Shown piece by piece: positions 27,922 through 36,402 of a stretch of 64,000 nt of DNA. Every line of letters starts with the position of its first letter. The first letter of the stretch is position 1. The stretch is from Pseudomonas sp. ANT_H4 (GTDB taxonomy: Bacteria; Pseudomonadota; Gammaproteobacteria; Pseudomonadales; Pseudomonadaceae). Under the pieces are notes generated by a model. The model saw only the letters and a list, made by a program, of their open reading frames with translations. It searched no databases and was not told the origin of the DNA. Location of the stretch: NCBI RefSeq assembly GCF_008369295.1, contig NZ_VOBG01000009.1, forward strand, positions 153,690 to 217,689. Direction: 5' to 3'. Position numbers and translations under genes: made by a program.

Positions 27922-27955
27922 TAAAAAACCGCCGCCAAAAATGGCGACGGTTTGT
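27922..27955 (-). terminator. Terminator
   Basis: AACCGTCGCC pairs with GGCGGCGGTT (read on the minus strand), followed by a T-run; 9 bases after the membrane-protein stop. Confidence 0.85.
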
Positions 27956-27963
27956 GTAGCAGT

Positions 27964-28518
27964 TCATAAGAAAATGCTTTCTCCCTTCACGAAGATCTCT
28001 TCGGACTTATGTGTAGAAAGGGGTTCAGCGTTGTGAAACAACGGCAGTGTTGCTCCAACCGGTGTCTCTGGGTTGCGGTTATCGGATGGAGTCTCCGGTT
28101 TTGGACCTAGGAGGGCGCATCGCGGAGGGATAGCTTTCGTCGCTTGTTTCTCTAGACTCAGTCCATTCCCGTAAGGAAGGCAGGATCTCGGTTGGTCACC
28201 CTTTCGTTTGGGGGGATATGGTATGTCGCGGAGATCGTACTCTTTAGTGCTGCCATTCGTTGTGATACGCGGTTTGTTAGTTTTAGTGGGTTGTGGTACT
28301 TGTTTTGTTATTGGAATTGGAGTTTCGATTCTCTTTACTTTTGGAAGGTAAGTAAAATGCCCGGTGTAAGCTAAAGAGTAAAAAGGCATGCAAATTCCAA
28401 TGCTAATTGGAATTAAAACTCCAAGGTGTGACCGGCCACTACATGCGAATACAGTCAAACCAATCAAAGCTAAAGCCAGGCAAGTTAATTGACTAGGCGA
28501 GATTTTGAAATTGCGCAT
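27964..28518 (-). CDS. Small membrane protein with IFL tail
   Basis: 184 residues from the ATG at 28518 (AGGA seven bases upstream). Two hydrophobic segments in the first ~60 residues (LTCLALALIGLTVFACSG; LGVLIPISIGICMPF) are followed by a Pro/Lys/Thr-rich cytoplasmic or disordered region. The end reads SEEIFVKGESIFL, a terminal VFL/IFL-type tail like that of topoisomerase III. Inferred to be a membrane anchor for whatever recognises these tails; no family is recognised. Confidence 0.55.
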   Translation of the reverse strand: MRNFKISPSQLTCLALALIGLTVFACSGRSHLGVLIPISIGICMPFYSLAYTGHFTYLPKVKRIETPIPITKQVPQPTKTNKPRITTNGSTKEYDLRDIPYPPKRKGDQPRSCLPYGNGLSLEKQATKAIPPRCALLGPKPETPSDNRNPETPVGATLPLFHNAEPLSTHKSEEIFVKGESIFL

Positions 28519-28603
28519 ATAGATTCCTATAGATAACCCTCGTAATCGGAGATGACTAACAGGTAAACCTACGGGCTTGCCTGTCAACGACCCAGGCGTA
28601 ACC

Positions 28604-28632
28604 CAAAAAAAACCCCCCATAGCTGGGGGGTG
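28604..28632 (-). terminator. Terminator of the YqaJ gene
   Basis: ACCCCCC pairs with GGGGGGT around ATAGCT (28612-28631); an eight-base A-run on the left acts as the T-run for minus-strand transcripts. Confidence 0.9.
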
Positions 28633-28638
28633 TGGGTT

Positions 28639-29658
28639 TCAGAAAACGAACTCAAGGCCTGCGCCTCGAGCAACCTGATGGTCTAATGCAGATGGTTTTG
28701 GTAACGCAGGTACCGTGACTATTTGGTTCGACATTGTAGGGTTCGGGGCTGAGGTCTTGGTTGAGTTGGTGATCATTGGTGAACCATTTAGGTCTCGAAT
28801 GTATACACTGTCCGATGGTCCTTTTCGGTATTGATTGAGCTGATCCTCAGTCATTGTTATCCCGTGATCGGCAAACAGTCTTCGCCAGTCAATATTTCCC
28901 TTTCTTGAGCTCAACGAAACAGAAACACCACTCCCTTCATGTCGCTTCAATCCTGGGGGCATCAGAGACACGAGTAATGCCCTTGCAGTTTCTTCCTGTT
29001 CCTCGGCGAGCTGCAAGTTGTGATTTGCAGATCGCCAAGCAGCGGCGGCCACTACCCATTCATCTGTTCCCCACTTACCGGTTTGAAGCCGATTCCAAAA
29101 GTCCTGGACCGCAACCAAAATTTCGTCAATCCGCTTTTGATTACGAGGGACCTTGAGCAGCACGCCCTTTTCACCATCAAACGAGTAGTAGTGTGAGTAG
29201 TTGGCTTCAGCGACAAACATCTGTTGCTGGAGCTGATCATAGTACTCCGGAGGAACAACTCCCTTGAGAGCAAGGGAGTGCGCTGTGTCACCTGGGCATT
29301 TAATTTCTACCGGTATTGCGTCGAACCCGTTGTATCCATCAAAGGAAGCTCTGATAAATGGATGCGTAGCACTTGCTGCGATGAGGGGGGTCACCGTGGT
29401 ACCGGTGTGCTTTTCATATGCAGCGCGAGCGACGGGCTCGAGTCTATGTCCTCGCTCTCGTATCCGATCCACGAATAGATTGGGGGGCGGGGGAGGACCG
29501 ATCCCCAGTCGTATGCGAAACAACTCATACGCAGTTCTGAACTTAGAAGTGCCTGTGATTATCGGGGCTTCACTGGCACCGATTCCGCCCGCACGCCAGG
29601 CGAGCCACTCTGGCGTATTTTGCTTTGCAGCTGGGCCCGTAACGATTTGCATCGCCAT
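28639..29658 (-). CDS. YqaJ-family (lambda-type) exonuclease with FVF tail
   Basis: 339 residues; the ATG at 29658 has GGAGAG eight bases upstream. YqaJ/PD-(D/E)XK signatures: WLAWRAGGIGASEAPIITG with FRTAYELFRIRLG in the N-terminus, SFDGYN and the catalytic EIKCPG near residue 125, then YYDQLQQQMFVAEA. Such enzymes resect double strands 5' to 3' for annealase-driven recombination. The C-terminal ~130 residues add a helical domain and a flexible tail ending GLEFVF. No Beta/RecT-type annealase is adjacent; the tail may recruit a plasmid SSB-like partner (inference). Confidence 0.9.
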   Translation of the reverse strand: MAMQIVTGPAAKQNTPEWLAWRAGGIGASEAPIITGTSKFRTAYELFRIRLGIGPPPPPNLFVDRIRERGHRLEPVARAAYEKHTGTTVTPLIAASATHPFIRASFDGYNGFDAIPVEIKCPGDTAHSLALKGVVPPEYYDQLQQQMFVAEANYSHYYSFDGEKGVLLKVPRNQKRIDEILVAVQDFWNRLQTGKWGTDEWVVAAAAWRSANHNLQLAEEQEETARALLVSLMPPGLKRHEGSGVSVSLSSRKGNIDWRRLFADHGITMTEDQLNQYRKGPSDSVYIRDLNGSPMITNSTKTSAPNPTMSNQIVTVPALPKPSALDHQVARGAGLEFVF

Positions 29659-29809
29659 GTTTTTGCTCTCCACGAATGTAAACGGGCCTCAGGCGATTTG
29701 CCTGAAGGTTGCCCTGATAGGTGGAGATGTATAACGCCCTAACGGATTTTCCGGTTCTCACCAGCTGTTGAGCATCTCCCGAGACAAGACAACTCCCTGA
29801 GGGCTACAG

Positions 29810-30259
29810 ATGAACAGTTCAAAGAACGATTCAATGGATGAGATAAGACTCTCCTTGGCGAGGATCGGGATTTTTGCAATGCCGGCGACGACGCGATTGT
29901 GCACACATGGGTACAAGCTTCATCTAATGGAGTCAGAGCATGCGTTGGCATTGACTGAAAAATTTGATAGCAGGCTTTTTGCCACTGTCAAATCTCGAAA
30001 GATCCGCCTTGTGGAGAGTCGTTCGGGCAATTCGGACATCTGGACGATTCCCGACGCGGAGCTTCTGGTGCGCAGAGAGAACGCTGTTTGTATACCTGGT
30101 CTGAACAGCCAGTTACCCACGAGAACGAGGATTCAGGATCTTGGCGATGGTTTACTGAGTGTGGAGGGATTCTGGAGAGATGCTGGTGAAGATCGAATTC
30201 TGTTAACGCGTTGTCCTATCGCTGCGAACGTAACATCGCGAGCTTGGCTCGCAGCGTAA
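29810..30259 (+). CDS. Hypothetical protein
   Basis: 149 residues, ATG at 29810 with GAGGG upstream, divergent from the exonuclease gene. It contains beta-rich segments such as RKIRLVESRSGNSDIWTIP and DGLLSVEGFWRD, with no recognised domain. A strong terminator follows at once. Confidence 0.6.
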   Translation: MNSSKNDSMDEIRLSLARIGIFAMPATTRLCTHGYKLHLMESEHALALTEKFDSRLFATVKSRKIRLVESRSGNSDIWTIPDAELLVRRENAVCIPGLNSQLPTRTRIQDLGDGLLSVEGFWRDAGEDRILLTRCPIAANVTSRAWLAA

Positions 30260-30265
30260 AACCAC

Positions 30266-30304
30266 AAAGCCCGGCCGTCACTCGTGATAGCCGGGCTTTT
30301 TTTT
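30266..30304. terminator. Bidirectional terminator
   Basis: AAAGCCCGGC (30266-30275) pairs with GCCGGGCTTT (30290-30299), followed by a T-run. It lies between the converging genes ending at 30259 and 30307. Confidence 0.92.
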
Positions 30305-30306
30305 GG

Positions 30307-30954
30307 TTAATAATTGCTTTTCAGGCGCATCGAAGTGGTGAGCCCGACCTGAGCATTTTCTTTGCGCAGATCATCCAAGGACAAGGCCGGATCCGAAGTG
30401 GCAGCGATAGAGCTCGCACAGCCGTGGCCACCCAGGCAAATGCTATGGATGACGAGGTTGGTCTGTTTCAGGTTCTCGGCTGACTGACCATTTGTGTTGT
30501 TGGCAGCATTGGTTGCCTCGGTCATGTTCATGGCCACCCCGTTGCCGAGGACGCCAGGAGTTGAACAAGAATTCATCGCAGCGCAGGTGGCCACCGACAA
30601 AGCAACAGATACGCCCGTTGCCAACGCAGCACCCGCCCCAGTGTGGGCTTCTTTGTACTCGGAAGCTGGGCCTGCGTAGATCTCGCGTATTGAATAGGTG
30701 AGATCCGCATCACCATGCACGACGTTGTATTTGGCGCTTTTCAGCGACTCATTCACAAAGTCGGCCATTTCAGTGTGGGTGTCAGTCGACACCGCCTTGA
30801 CTGTACCTTTCCATCCTTCCTGTAACCGTGCATTGATCAACGAGGACTGGATACGGATGGGGCCCTTATCGACGAGCACGGGCTTTGACGCGCAGCCTAC
30901 GAGAGTGGCAAAAATAAGTGAAACTGGGATGGCAGCGGAGAGTATCTTGAACAT
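30307..30954 (-). CDS. Outer-membrane-type lipoprotein
   Basis: 215 residues from the ATG at 30954 (GGAGG seven bases upstream). A signal peptide ends in the lipobox LVGC (Cys21). The mature part has strand-rich segments and a central Gly/Ala hydrophobic stretch (GAGAALATGVSVALSVATCAAM). That combination recalls TraT-type surface-exclusion lipoproteins, which have a similar glycine-rich hydrophobic segment, but the identity is uncertain. The lipid anchor with Ser at +3 (CASK) favours outer-membrane sorting. The promoter region has ATAACATGTAACTATAATAC, related to other plasmid promoters. Confidence 0.65.
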   Translation of the reverse strand: MFKILSAAIPVSLIFATLVGCASKPVLVDKGPIRIQSSLINARLQEGWKGTVKAVSTDTHTEMADFVNESLKSAKYNVVHGDADLTYSIREIYAGPASEYKEAHTGAGAALATGVSVALSVATCAAMNSCSTPGVLGNGVAMNMTEATNAANNTNGQSAENLKQTNLVIHSICLGGHGCASSIAATSDPALSLDDLRKENAQVGLTTSMRLKSNY

Positions 30955-31165
30955 GTTGGGGCCTCCATGGAATAACATGTAACTATAATACTGGCTATCG
31001 ACACATTAGCGCTAGTGGCATTATGGAATTGAAGTTTGGCGCAAGAACCAGGGCGCTAAGGCGGACTGGGATGAGGTACGCCAGATTGTTGTTAAACACC
31101 GCTTTGATTGAAGTGTGCATAGCATTTACCCGGACAGAGGTTAATGCCAGGCATTCTCTTAGCGG

Positions 31166-31999
31166 TTAGGTGTTTTCAAGTGTGCTTGGTCTAGAGACTG
31201 TGACCGAGAACTGACCGGTCCAGGATATTCGCCCGGGGGCACCGGAAACCTCGGCCTGTTCGAAACCAGTGGCCGTGAACGTGGCATGTTTGCCGTGGCG
31301 AATGAAACCGCCTCTCCCCTCCACAATCAAAGTGATACCTCTGTCAGGGAACTCTGATTTCGTGAGCCCCGACTCCATATCCGCTGGGTCACCTTGCTTA
31401 CAGACGAATAGGCCAACTCCCCAGTTCCTAGCCTGTTCAATAAGTTGCTGAAGGCTTTGATCTCTTGCCCCATGGAATCGCTCATCCAGAATTACGACGT
31501 CGCCGGCGTCGGGGTGAAACAGAGCTAGGTCTAAATTATGGACATCACCCACTTCAAAGCACCGGCCGGGGAAGTCCAGGCTGAGGGTATCCCAAACTAC
31601 AGGTGGCCATCCGGCGGGCTTTGATGTGACGAAAAAAAGTTTGGATTTTGAAGCGGCCATGACCTGACCAGCTAGAACAAGTGCAGTCGTCGATTTACCG
31701 CAACCAACCCATCCACAAACCATTATGAGAGGCTGTTCGTAGGTCAAATTGACGATCTTTTTCCCCCCATTATCAAGAGGCAAAGTGAAACTGGCGATCG
31801 CCGATCCTTTCTGGCCGCCGAGCCAATCGTTGACACGGTTCCATGGTAAGGCGAGACCATGCTTGAGCGCCGCTGCATCCAAAGCTTGATTGAGCGGAAT
31901 ATTCTGAGCTTTGACGAGCTTTTTGGCGTCCTTTTTCACTTGGTCAATAGTGGCGCCGGAAGGGAAGCGATTATCGTTGGGCAAAGCATTCTCCTGCAC
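31166..31999 (-). CDS. P-loop ATPase, unknown role
   Basis: 277 residues (GTG start at 31999; the start is uncertain). Residues ~17-52 match a small helical domain also seen at the N-terminus of glyoxalase-related toxin/antitoxin proteins (VKKDAKKLVKAQNIPLNQAL, then AALKHG). Walker A is GWVGCGKST (K102); Walker B is DVVILDERF. The fold resembles coupling or packaging ATPases, but it is short and lacks an arginine-finger pattern I can recognise. A plausible role is DNA or protein transport for the plasmid. It stands alone, 340 bases downstream of a structured RNA region. Confidence 0.65.
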   Translation of the reverse strand: MQENALPNDNRFPSGATIDQVKKDAKKLVKAQNIPLNQALDAAALKHGLALPWNRVNDWLGGQKGSAIASFTLPLDNGGKKIVNLTYEQPLIMVCGWVGCGKSTTALVLAGQVMAASKSKLFFVTSKPAGWPPVVWDTLSLDFPGRCFEVGDVHNLDLALFHPDAGDVVILDERFHGARDQSLQQLIEQARNWGVGLFVCKQGDPADMESGLTKSEFPDRGITLIVEGRGGFIRHGKHATFTATGFEQAEVSGAPGRISWTGQFSVTVSRPSTLENT

Positions 32000-32345
32000 G
32001 GCTTTAGCGCCACGCCCACAAGGCGCATCACCGTTAGGTAATGCTTAAAAAAGGTTTGCAGCCATGGCCTGATCCGGCCTTCGCCCAGGTGGGCGTGCAA
32101 GCGTTGGCAAACGCTTATTACGATCATGCCTGAGGATAAAAATTATGCAAGACGGTTGTATTTGCTGAGTTCCAGGCGTGTGCACCTTCAACCCATGAGT
32201 AGTCGAAGTCAGGGGACGAATTGGTGCTTGGGTTGCTCGACACATAAAGTGCGAGGTCGCTTGCAGGTGCTTGCCAAGCGGGAAATTACCTGAGGTCAGG
32301 CTTGTCATGTGGGCTGCGAAAACAGGGGCGGGGGGGGAAATAGTC

Positions 32346-32449
32346 AAAAAAAACTGGGCCTTTTGAAATACAAAAGAGCCCAGCCTTGGTAGTCACAGAA
32401 GCCGCGGCTCTGTAGATGGAATTCCACCGTTAATACCAAGACTGGGCTC
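32346..32449 (-). ncRNA. Terminator overlapping a junction-like RNA fold
   Basis: On the minus strand, one 16-bp stem (GAGCCCAGTCTTGGTA with its partner, plus-strand arms 32376-32391 and 32434-32449) encloses two hairpins: ACAGAAGCCGCGGCTCTGT (32395-32413) and GATGGAATTCCACC (32415-32428). Its 3' arm is also the 5' arm of a strong terminator (stem 32354-32383, CTGGGC and CTTTTG arms, loop AAATA, then eight U). The two folds are mutually exclusive, the layout of an attenuator or riboswitch-like element. It lies 350 bases before the ATPase start; what it senses is unknown. Confidence 0.55.
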
Positions 32450-32953
32450 ACCTCTTTGAACGCCTTTTGGATCTGTCGATAGCAGTACGACGTTCACGGC
32501 TCGGCTAGCCTTGCGAAATCCCCACCAGTTGCACCTGGCTGCCATGTAACGGACGTGGTGTCCGGGGAAAGTCATTTGCGCTGTTCACTTAAGGGTGAAC
32601 GACCTGAGGGAGTATCGCTACGACCTATTCATCCAAGCATGTGTTGTCTGCTATCGGGAGAAGCCCGATGCACGACTATTGTCTGATCTCGAAACTGGCG
32701 GTGCATCACCGAGTTGAGAACACAGAAGCAAGACACAAGGGATGCATTAGGGAGCGATACTATCAGGCGGTATGTGGGTGATGCGCTTACCCGTTACCGT
32801 GTTGACTACAAAGGAGGCTTCGCAACCTCGGACCTGACTGGCTTCTCCAGTGGGAGTATCCGTAAACTTTGTATCTGGTTATGCATATCAGCCCTTTGTA
32901 ATTGATGCAGGCATTCACTCCGTCGCCTTCCTTGATAGGCCAGGCAAAAAAAA
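32450..32953 (-). ncRNA. Non-coding transcript candidate between two terminators
   Basis: About 500 bases with no ORF that looks like a protein. Several further hairpins are visible, for example ATCGGG/CCCGAT near 32655 and GTTCAC/GTGAAC near 32585. A terminator on the right (32946-32969) ends upstream transcription, so an own promoter is needed. Direction is inferred from the T-runs only. Confidence 0.35.
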
Positions 32954-32969
32954 CGGCCTCGAAAGGCCG
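32946..32969 (-). terminator. Terminator downstream of the RDD gene
   Basis: CGGCCTCGAAAGGCCG (32954-32969) with an eight-base A-run on its left, i.e. U-run for minus-strand transcripts. Confidence 0.85.
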
Positions 32970-33105
32970 GTGGTGAGCCCTTGCGCTGAGTGATGATGCA
33001 CAAGGGGCGTACTTGGAGTGGCCACCTTTCACGGTTCGTACCCTGCGATCGGGTCGATCAGGGCCGAAAACTTCTACATGGGGCCGGGCTGCCGATTAAC
33101 TGGCG

Positions 33106-33633
33106 TCAACCAGCCTTAGAGATGAAACGACGAGTGACGGTGGTCGATGCCAGCAAGTCAAAAAGACACTGGTTTTTCACGGTGAAAACAGGGATGGCCA
33201 TAAAAGCGACCAGAACTGCGCCCAGGGCATAAGGGTTCGCAATACTCAACAGCAGAAACATGGACAGGATCTTGAGGGTGGTGCGGAACAGGCTTTGCCT
33301 GAACGAGATGTTGCCAACCATGGAGACCGTCCGGACCCGGAGTAGAAATTTCCCCAGGGTCGTACCGTTCCAGACCTTGATAAGGGTTGATTCGTACAGC
33401 AACCAAACGAGCGGCAAAGTGATTATAAAATAAGGCGCCAAACCCAAGGCAATTCCCTCATACCACTGTGCAAGCGCCAAACCTTCAGGAACTGAAAGTG
33501 CGGGGAAGGTGTGTGCGGCAAGGAAAGCGGAAACCGCCAACAAGACTAGCGTGAACGCAAAGACCAGGAGCCCGTCGATCGCTGTGGCCAGCAGCCGTCG
33601 GATGATAAACAGGGTGTTCAGCAAGGATTTCAT
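33106..33633 (-). CDS. RDD-family membrane protein
   Basis: 175 residues from the ATG at 33633 (AAGG eight bases upstream). Three hydrophobic segments; RDD signatures are RRLLATAIDGLLVF (R and D in TM1), YESTLIKVWNGTTLGKFLLRVRTV and LFDLLASTTVTR. RDD proteins are small inner-membrane proteins, some implicated in cation/proton exchange. The 3' end contains a TTTCACGGTGAAA site (33176-33188) inside the coding sequence. Confidence 0.85.
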   Translation of the reverse strand: MKSLLNTLFIIRRLLATAIDGLLVFAFTLVLLAVSAFLAAHTFPALSVPEGLALAQWYEGIALGLAPYFIITLPLVWLLYESTLIKVWNGTTLGKFLLRVRTVSMVGNISFRQSLFRTTLKILSMFLLLSIANPYALGAVLVAFMAIPVFTVKNQCLFDLLASTTVTRRFISKAG

Positions 33634-33678
33634 TGTTTTAGCCTTCAAGAGCCGCGGCAGAGGCTGCCGCGGATTAGG

Positions 33679-34320
33679 TTAGGGAAACATTGTGCTCATG
33701 GAATTAAGTAGAGCTATTTGCTCTGCATCCGGAGTCAGGCCGCCACCATCGACGGCGTCCATTTGTGCCATGGGTAGTGAATGTTCATGAGTCGGTTGCA
33801 ACGTAGGAGGGGAGGTCTCTTGATCTACCGCGGTTTGGGAGTCTGTCGTTCCTGGTAAGGAGGGTCGATCAGGCTCTGTGGACAGGGGGAGTTCTGGAGG
33901 CTGCGGTTGAGCGGGCGGCTGGGCCGGTTGAGGATCCTGGGCCACTGTTGAATAGAAAGCAGCAGGTTCTCCTGACTGACCAGCTATAGGCTGACGACCA
34001 CCAGCTTTTGCCGTTACCGATCGCTGCTTTGGAATGCGTTTGCGAGGTCTCGCACTGAGAGGCTCTCGGGCCCCTTTGGAGCCAACTGAAATCAATCCTC
34101 CGGGGCCAGACAAGACTTTGTTCAACGCATCGTCGAGAGTGCCGGCTTCACTATGCTGAATAAACCACTGATAAAAAACACCCCTGATTAATGGTGTGTC
34201 ATTACCGTATGGAAGTTCTGACATGAACTCGAGTAAGCCCGGGCACACTGCATCTGGGAGAGTTAAGTTAATTCGCCGTTCTGTTTCGTCTGGATCGTAT
34301 ACCCTTACAAGCTTAGCCAT
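33679..34320 (-). CDS. ParR-like adaptor of the actin-type partition system
   Basis: 213 residues, start overlapping the end of the parM-like gene by eight bases. The N-terminal ~70 residues (RINLTLPDAVCPGLLEFMSELPYGND, then FYQWFIQHSE) look like a ribbon-helix-helix or ParR-type DNA-binding unit. The rest is a Pro/Gln-rich disordered tail. Position and small DNA-binding head fit ParR, which binds the centromere and caps the ParM filament. Sequence alone would not prove it. Confidence 0.6.
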   Translation of the reverse strand: MAKLVRVYDPDETERRINLTLPDAVCPGLLEFMSELPYGNDTPLIRGVFYQWFIQHSEAGTLDDALNKVLSGPGGLISVGSKGAREPLSARPRKRIPKQRSVTAKAGGRQPIAGQSGEPAAFYSTVAQDPQPAQPPAQPQPPELPLSTEPDRPSLPGTTDSQTAVDQETSPPTLQPTHEHSLPMAQMDAVDGGGLTPDAEQIALLNSMSTMFP

Positions 34321-35344
34321 TCGCGGCTACCTGTTGTTTGGCGCCAACGGATGCCCGGATAAGTTGGCCCAGTGCATATCGTGCAAAACCTTCCGCCACC
34401 GACCAGCGGGAGTTTTCCATTAGGAAGCTGTGTTTCCAGGTTTGAGAAGTAATTGCGTGGATTGCCTCAGCACTGCCGCCGGCGATTAAAATACCGTTCA
34501 AGGATCGGGCGTCGTCAGCAAACAGCGAATTACCCTTAGAAATAATTTCTTGAACAACGTGGCTCTGTGCTTCCAGGACTTCACTTGCAATTGGAATCTC
34601 TTCACCGAATTGGAAGAGCGTCTTTGTACGAAACGCTTCCTCACATTCCACCAGGCTCGCAGTCAAATTTCTTTTTGCGAGCACGCGGCGCAATTGTTCA
34701 GCTGCCGCGCTCATTCCGGAACAGGAGTCAGCACCACGTTCAATATATTGGCCTTCTTTCATCAGAAGAAAGTCAGTTGAGAAATGACCTCCCTCAATGA
34801 CGCCATAGGACTTGGTGCGACCACCGGAGCCAATCAACTTGTCTTTGATTGGCATGCCGGACTTATCGAGCACGTAATCGCAATACGCACCCATCGGTTG
34901 TGGAAGGGCTTTGACCTCAACACCTTTAGGCAGTGCCTGTCTGGTTTTCTCAACCAAACGCTCTTGGCGGGTGCCGTAAAGTTTCGAGGGAGTGCCAATT
35001 ACGACATAAGCACTGTCCAGATTAGGAACGCCGGCTTTGTGCAGTCGGCTGAATGCGGACTTTACAAGTGCCAGGTATTCCGGGGTGTCGGTCCAGTCAT
35101 CATTCAAACCGATCGAGGAGGTGAGGTTGCCTTGAAGTCGGGCGGTGTCGCCAGTGAAATAGGCTTTACCGTCGACTATTTCGGTTTCCGCTTTCGCTCG
35201 CTCGGCTGTCGTTGGGTCCGTCAATTCGACCGCGGGAACCGCCAGGGTAGGGTACATGATAGGAAAACGGGTTCCTTCGGCGTAAGCAACCACTTTAATG
35301 GCGCTACGACCTGCATCTAGACCGACAACTGTGCGACTTTTCAT
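34313..35344 (-). CDS. parM: ParM/StbA-like actin-family partition ATPase
   Basis: 343 residues. Actin-fold motifs: VVGLDAGRSAIKVVAY (phosphate 1), DYVLDKSG region, YGVIEGGHFSTDFLLM (phosphate 2), NGILIAGGSAEAIHAI (adenosine). It polymerises with ATP to push sister plasmids apart. Co-transcribed with the ParR-like gene. The promoter at 35459-35487 and centromere-like repeats at 35385-35450 lie upstream, as in ParMRC loci. A second partition system besides ParAB is unusual but known in large plasmids. Confidence 0.87.
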   Translation of the reverse strand: MKSRTVVGLDAGRSAIKVVAYAEGTRFPIMYPTLAVPAVELTDPTTAERAKAETEIVDGKAYFTGDTARLQGNLTSSIGLNDDWTDTPEYLALVKSAFSRLHKAGVPNLDSAYVVIGTPSKLYGTRQERLVEKTRQALPKGVEVKALPQPMGAYCDYVLDKSGMPIKDKLIGSGGRTKSYGVIEGGHFSTDFLLMKEGQYIERGADSCSGMSAAAEQLRRVLAKRNLTASLVECEEAFRTKTLFQFGEEIPIASEVLEAQSHVVQEIISKGNSLFADDARSLNGILIAGGSAEAIHAITSQTWKHSFLMENSRWSVAEGFARYALGQLIRASVGAKQQVAANG

Positions 35345-35384
35345 TATAAAAAACCTTTTAAAATCAATTGCTTATAGGCTGATT

Positions 35385-35450
35385 GCAATGTGTACTGCGC
35401 ATTGCTCACTACCCAGGGGGGAACCAGCAGTGTGTACTTCACACTGCACA
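35385..35450. repeat. Centromere-like repeats (parC-like)
   Basis: Two 24-bp repeats (35385-35408 and 35427-35450), 42 bases apart (four helical turns). Each is itself an inverted repeat: GCAGTGTG / CACACTGC in the second, GCAATG / CGCATTGC in the first. They lie between promoter and start of the parM-like gene, the expected place for ParR binding and autoregulation. Confidence 0.65.
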
Positions 35451-35458
35451 TAGATTGG

Positions 35459-35487
35459 ATATTATGATACATAACACGTATTGACAA
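35459..35487 (-). promoter_or_regulatory. Promoter of the parM-like operon
   Basis: TTGTCA (35487-35482), 17-base spacer, TAATAT (35464-35459). The spacer carries TACGTGTTAT, an element shared with other promoters of this plasmid. Confidence 0.7.
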
Positions 35488-35536
35488 TACTGACGGAATC
35501 CAATGAAAATCCGCCCCGAGCGCACCCCCCTGGTGC

Positions 35537-35590
35537 GGCTATACACAACCCCCCGAGCAACGCTTAAACAATGGCTATACACAACCCCCC
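35537..35590 (+). repeat. 36-bp-spaced duplication at a gene start
   Basis: GGCTATACACAACCCCCC occurs at 35537-35554 and again at 35573-35590, the second overlapping codons 1-6 of the gene at 35571. It looks like a recent local duplication. Confidence 0.7.
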
Positions 35591-36095
35591 CAGCATCGAC
35601 GATTTCGAGGGCCTTCGACGGCTAGCCAAGGAGTCAGTGGACACAGCCGTCGATTACCTGATTCGGATCGATAACCTGCTTGTGCACATGGGCGAACTGC
35701 TCTACGTCATGCAGCCCTTCCAGTCAGGCAGAATCGCAATTGATTTCAACCTTCATCGAGGTCAGACCAAGCCCTTCATCCGGGTCTACAGGAAACTCAG
35801 GGCAGGCAAGGGGAAATGGACCTCCACCAACGTCAGCCATCTAGGTCTTACCAAGAGGGTCAAGCGGTCCCGTGAGTTCGAGCCCAATCACAAGCTCATG
35901 CTTGTCTTATGTGAAAGGATCACGAAACTCTTTGAGTTGCGCGGGCAGATGCAAGACCGCATCCGCTACCTGATGCATGGTGTAACACTTGCGCTTAGCA
36001 AGCGTGAAGCTGAACTTGGTGAACTTGAAAGTCTGGTCAACGGGATGCTTGAACGAGTTGAAATGCTATTCGAAGGGGATATGGAAGTGGGCTAA
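35571..36095 (+). CDS. Hypothetical plasmid protein
   Basis: 174 residues, ATG at 35571 without a clear ribosome site; an internal duplication of the start region makes the true start uncertain. Basic, helical C-terminal half (LMLVLCERITKLFELRGQMQDRIRYLMHG). Monocistronic, with a terminator after it, divergent from the parM-like operon. Function unknown. Confidence 0.6.
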   Translation: MAIHNPPSIDDFEGLRRLAKESVDTAVDYLIRIDNLLVHMGELLYVMQPFQSGRIAIDFNLHRGQTKPFIRVYRKLRAGKGKWTSTNVSHLGLTKRVKRSREFEPNHKLMLVLCERITKLFELRGQMQDRIRYLMHGVTLALSKREAELGELESLVNGMLERVEMLFEGDMEVG

Positions 36096-36116
36096 GCCTC
36101 CATCGCAATTAATCGG

Positions 36117-36153
36117 AAGCCTCAACGCTTAACTGTGTTGGGGCTTTTTGATA
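36117..36153 (+). terminator. Terminator
   Basis: AGCCTCAAC / GTGTTGGGGCT-type stem followed by TTTTT; 22 bases after the preceding stop. Confidence 0.6.
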
Positions 36154-36161
36154 CCAAGCCG

Positions 36162-36325
36162 GACGAGATGCTTTACGGTGGTGGGCCAAGTCTGAACTGT
36201 GCTTTGGCAAAGACGGACCAGAATCCTGACGGTGATATGCGAATCTGATCTGAGGCTTTGTCTGAGTCGAATCAGAATCCTTACGGTAATGTGCCATGTT
36301 GATCCGAGGCTTTACCTGAGGCGAG
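36162..36325. repeat. Three degenerate 54-bp tandem repeats
   Basis: Successive units share TTACGGT or TGACGGT followed by TGxGC and a GAGGCTTTG end. On the minus strand they encode repeated AHYRKDSDS / AYHRQDSGP / AHHRKASRP motifs, but there is no good start site, so I treat it as repeat DNA. Confidence 0.55.
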
Positions 36326-36402
36326 GTCGATCTGGTTTGCCGAGAATTACTTTCTGCTGATCGATGGCTGGCCGAGTTTGATTATACGATCGGCATTCCC
36401 CT

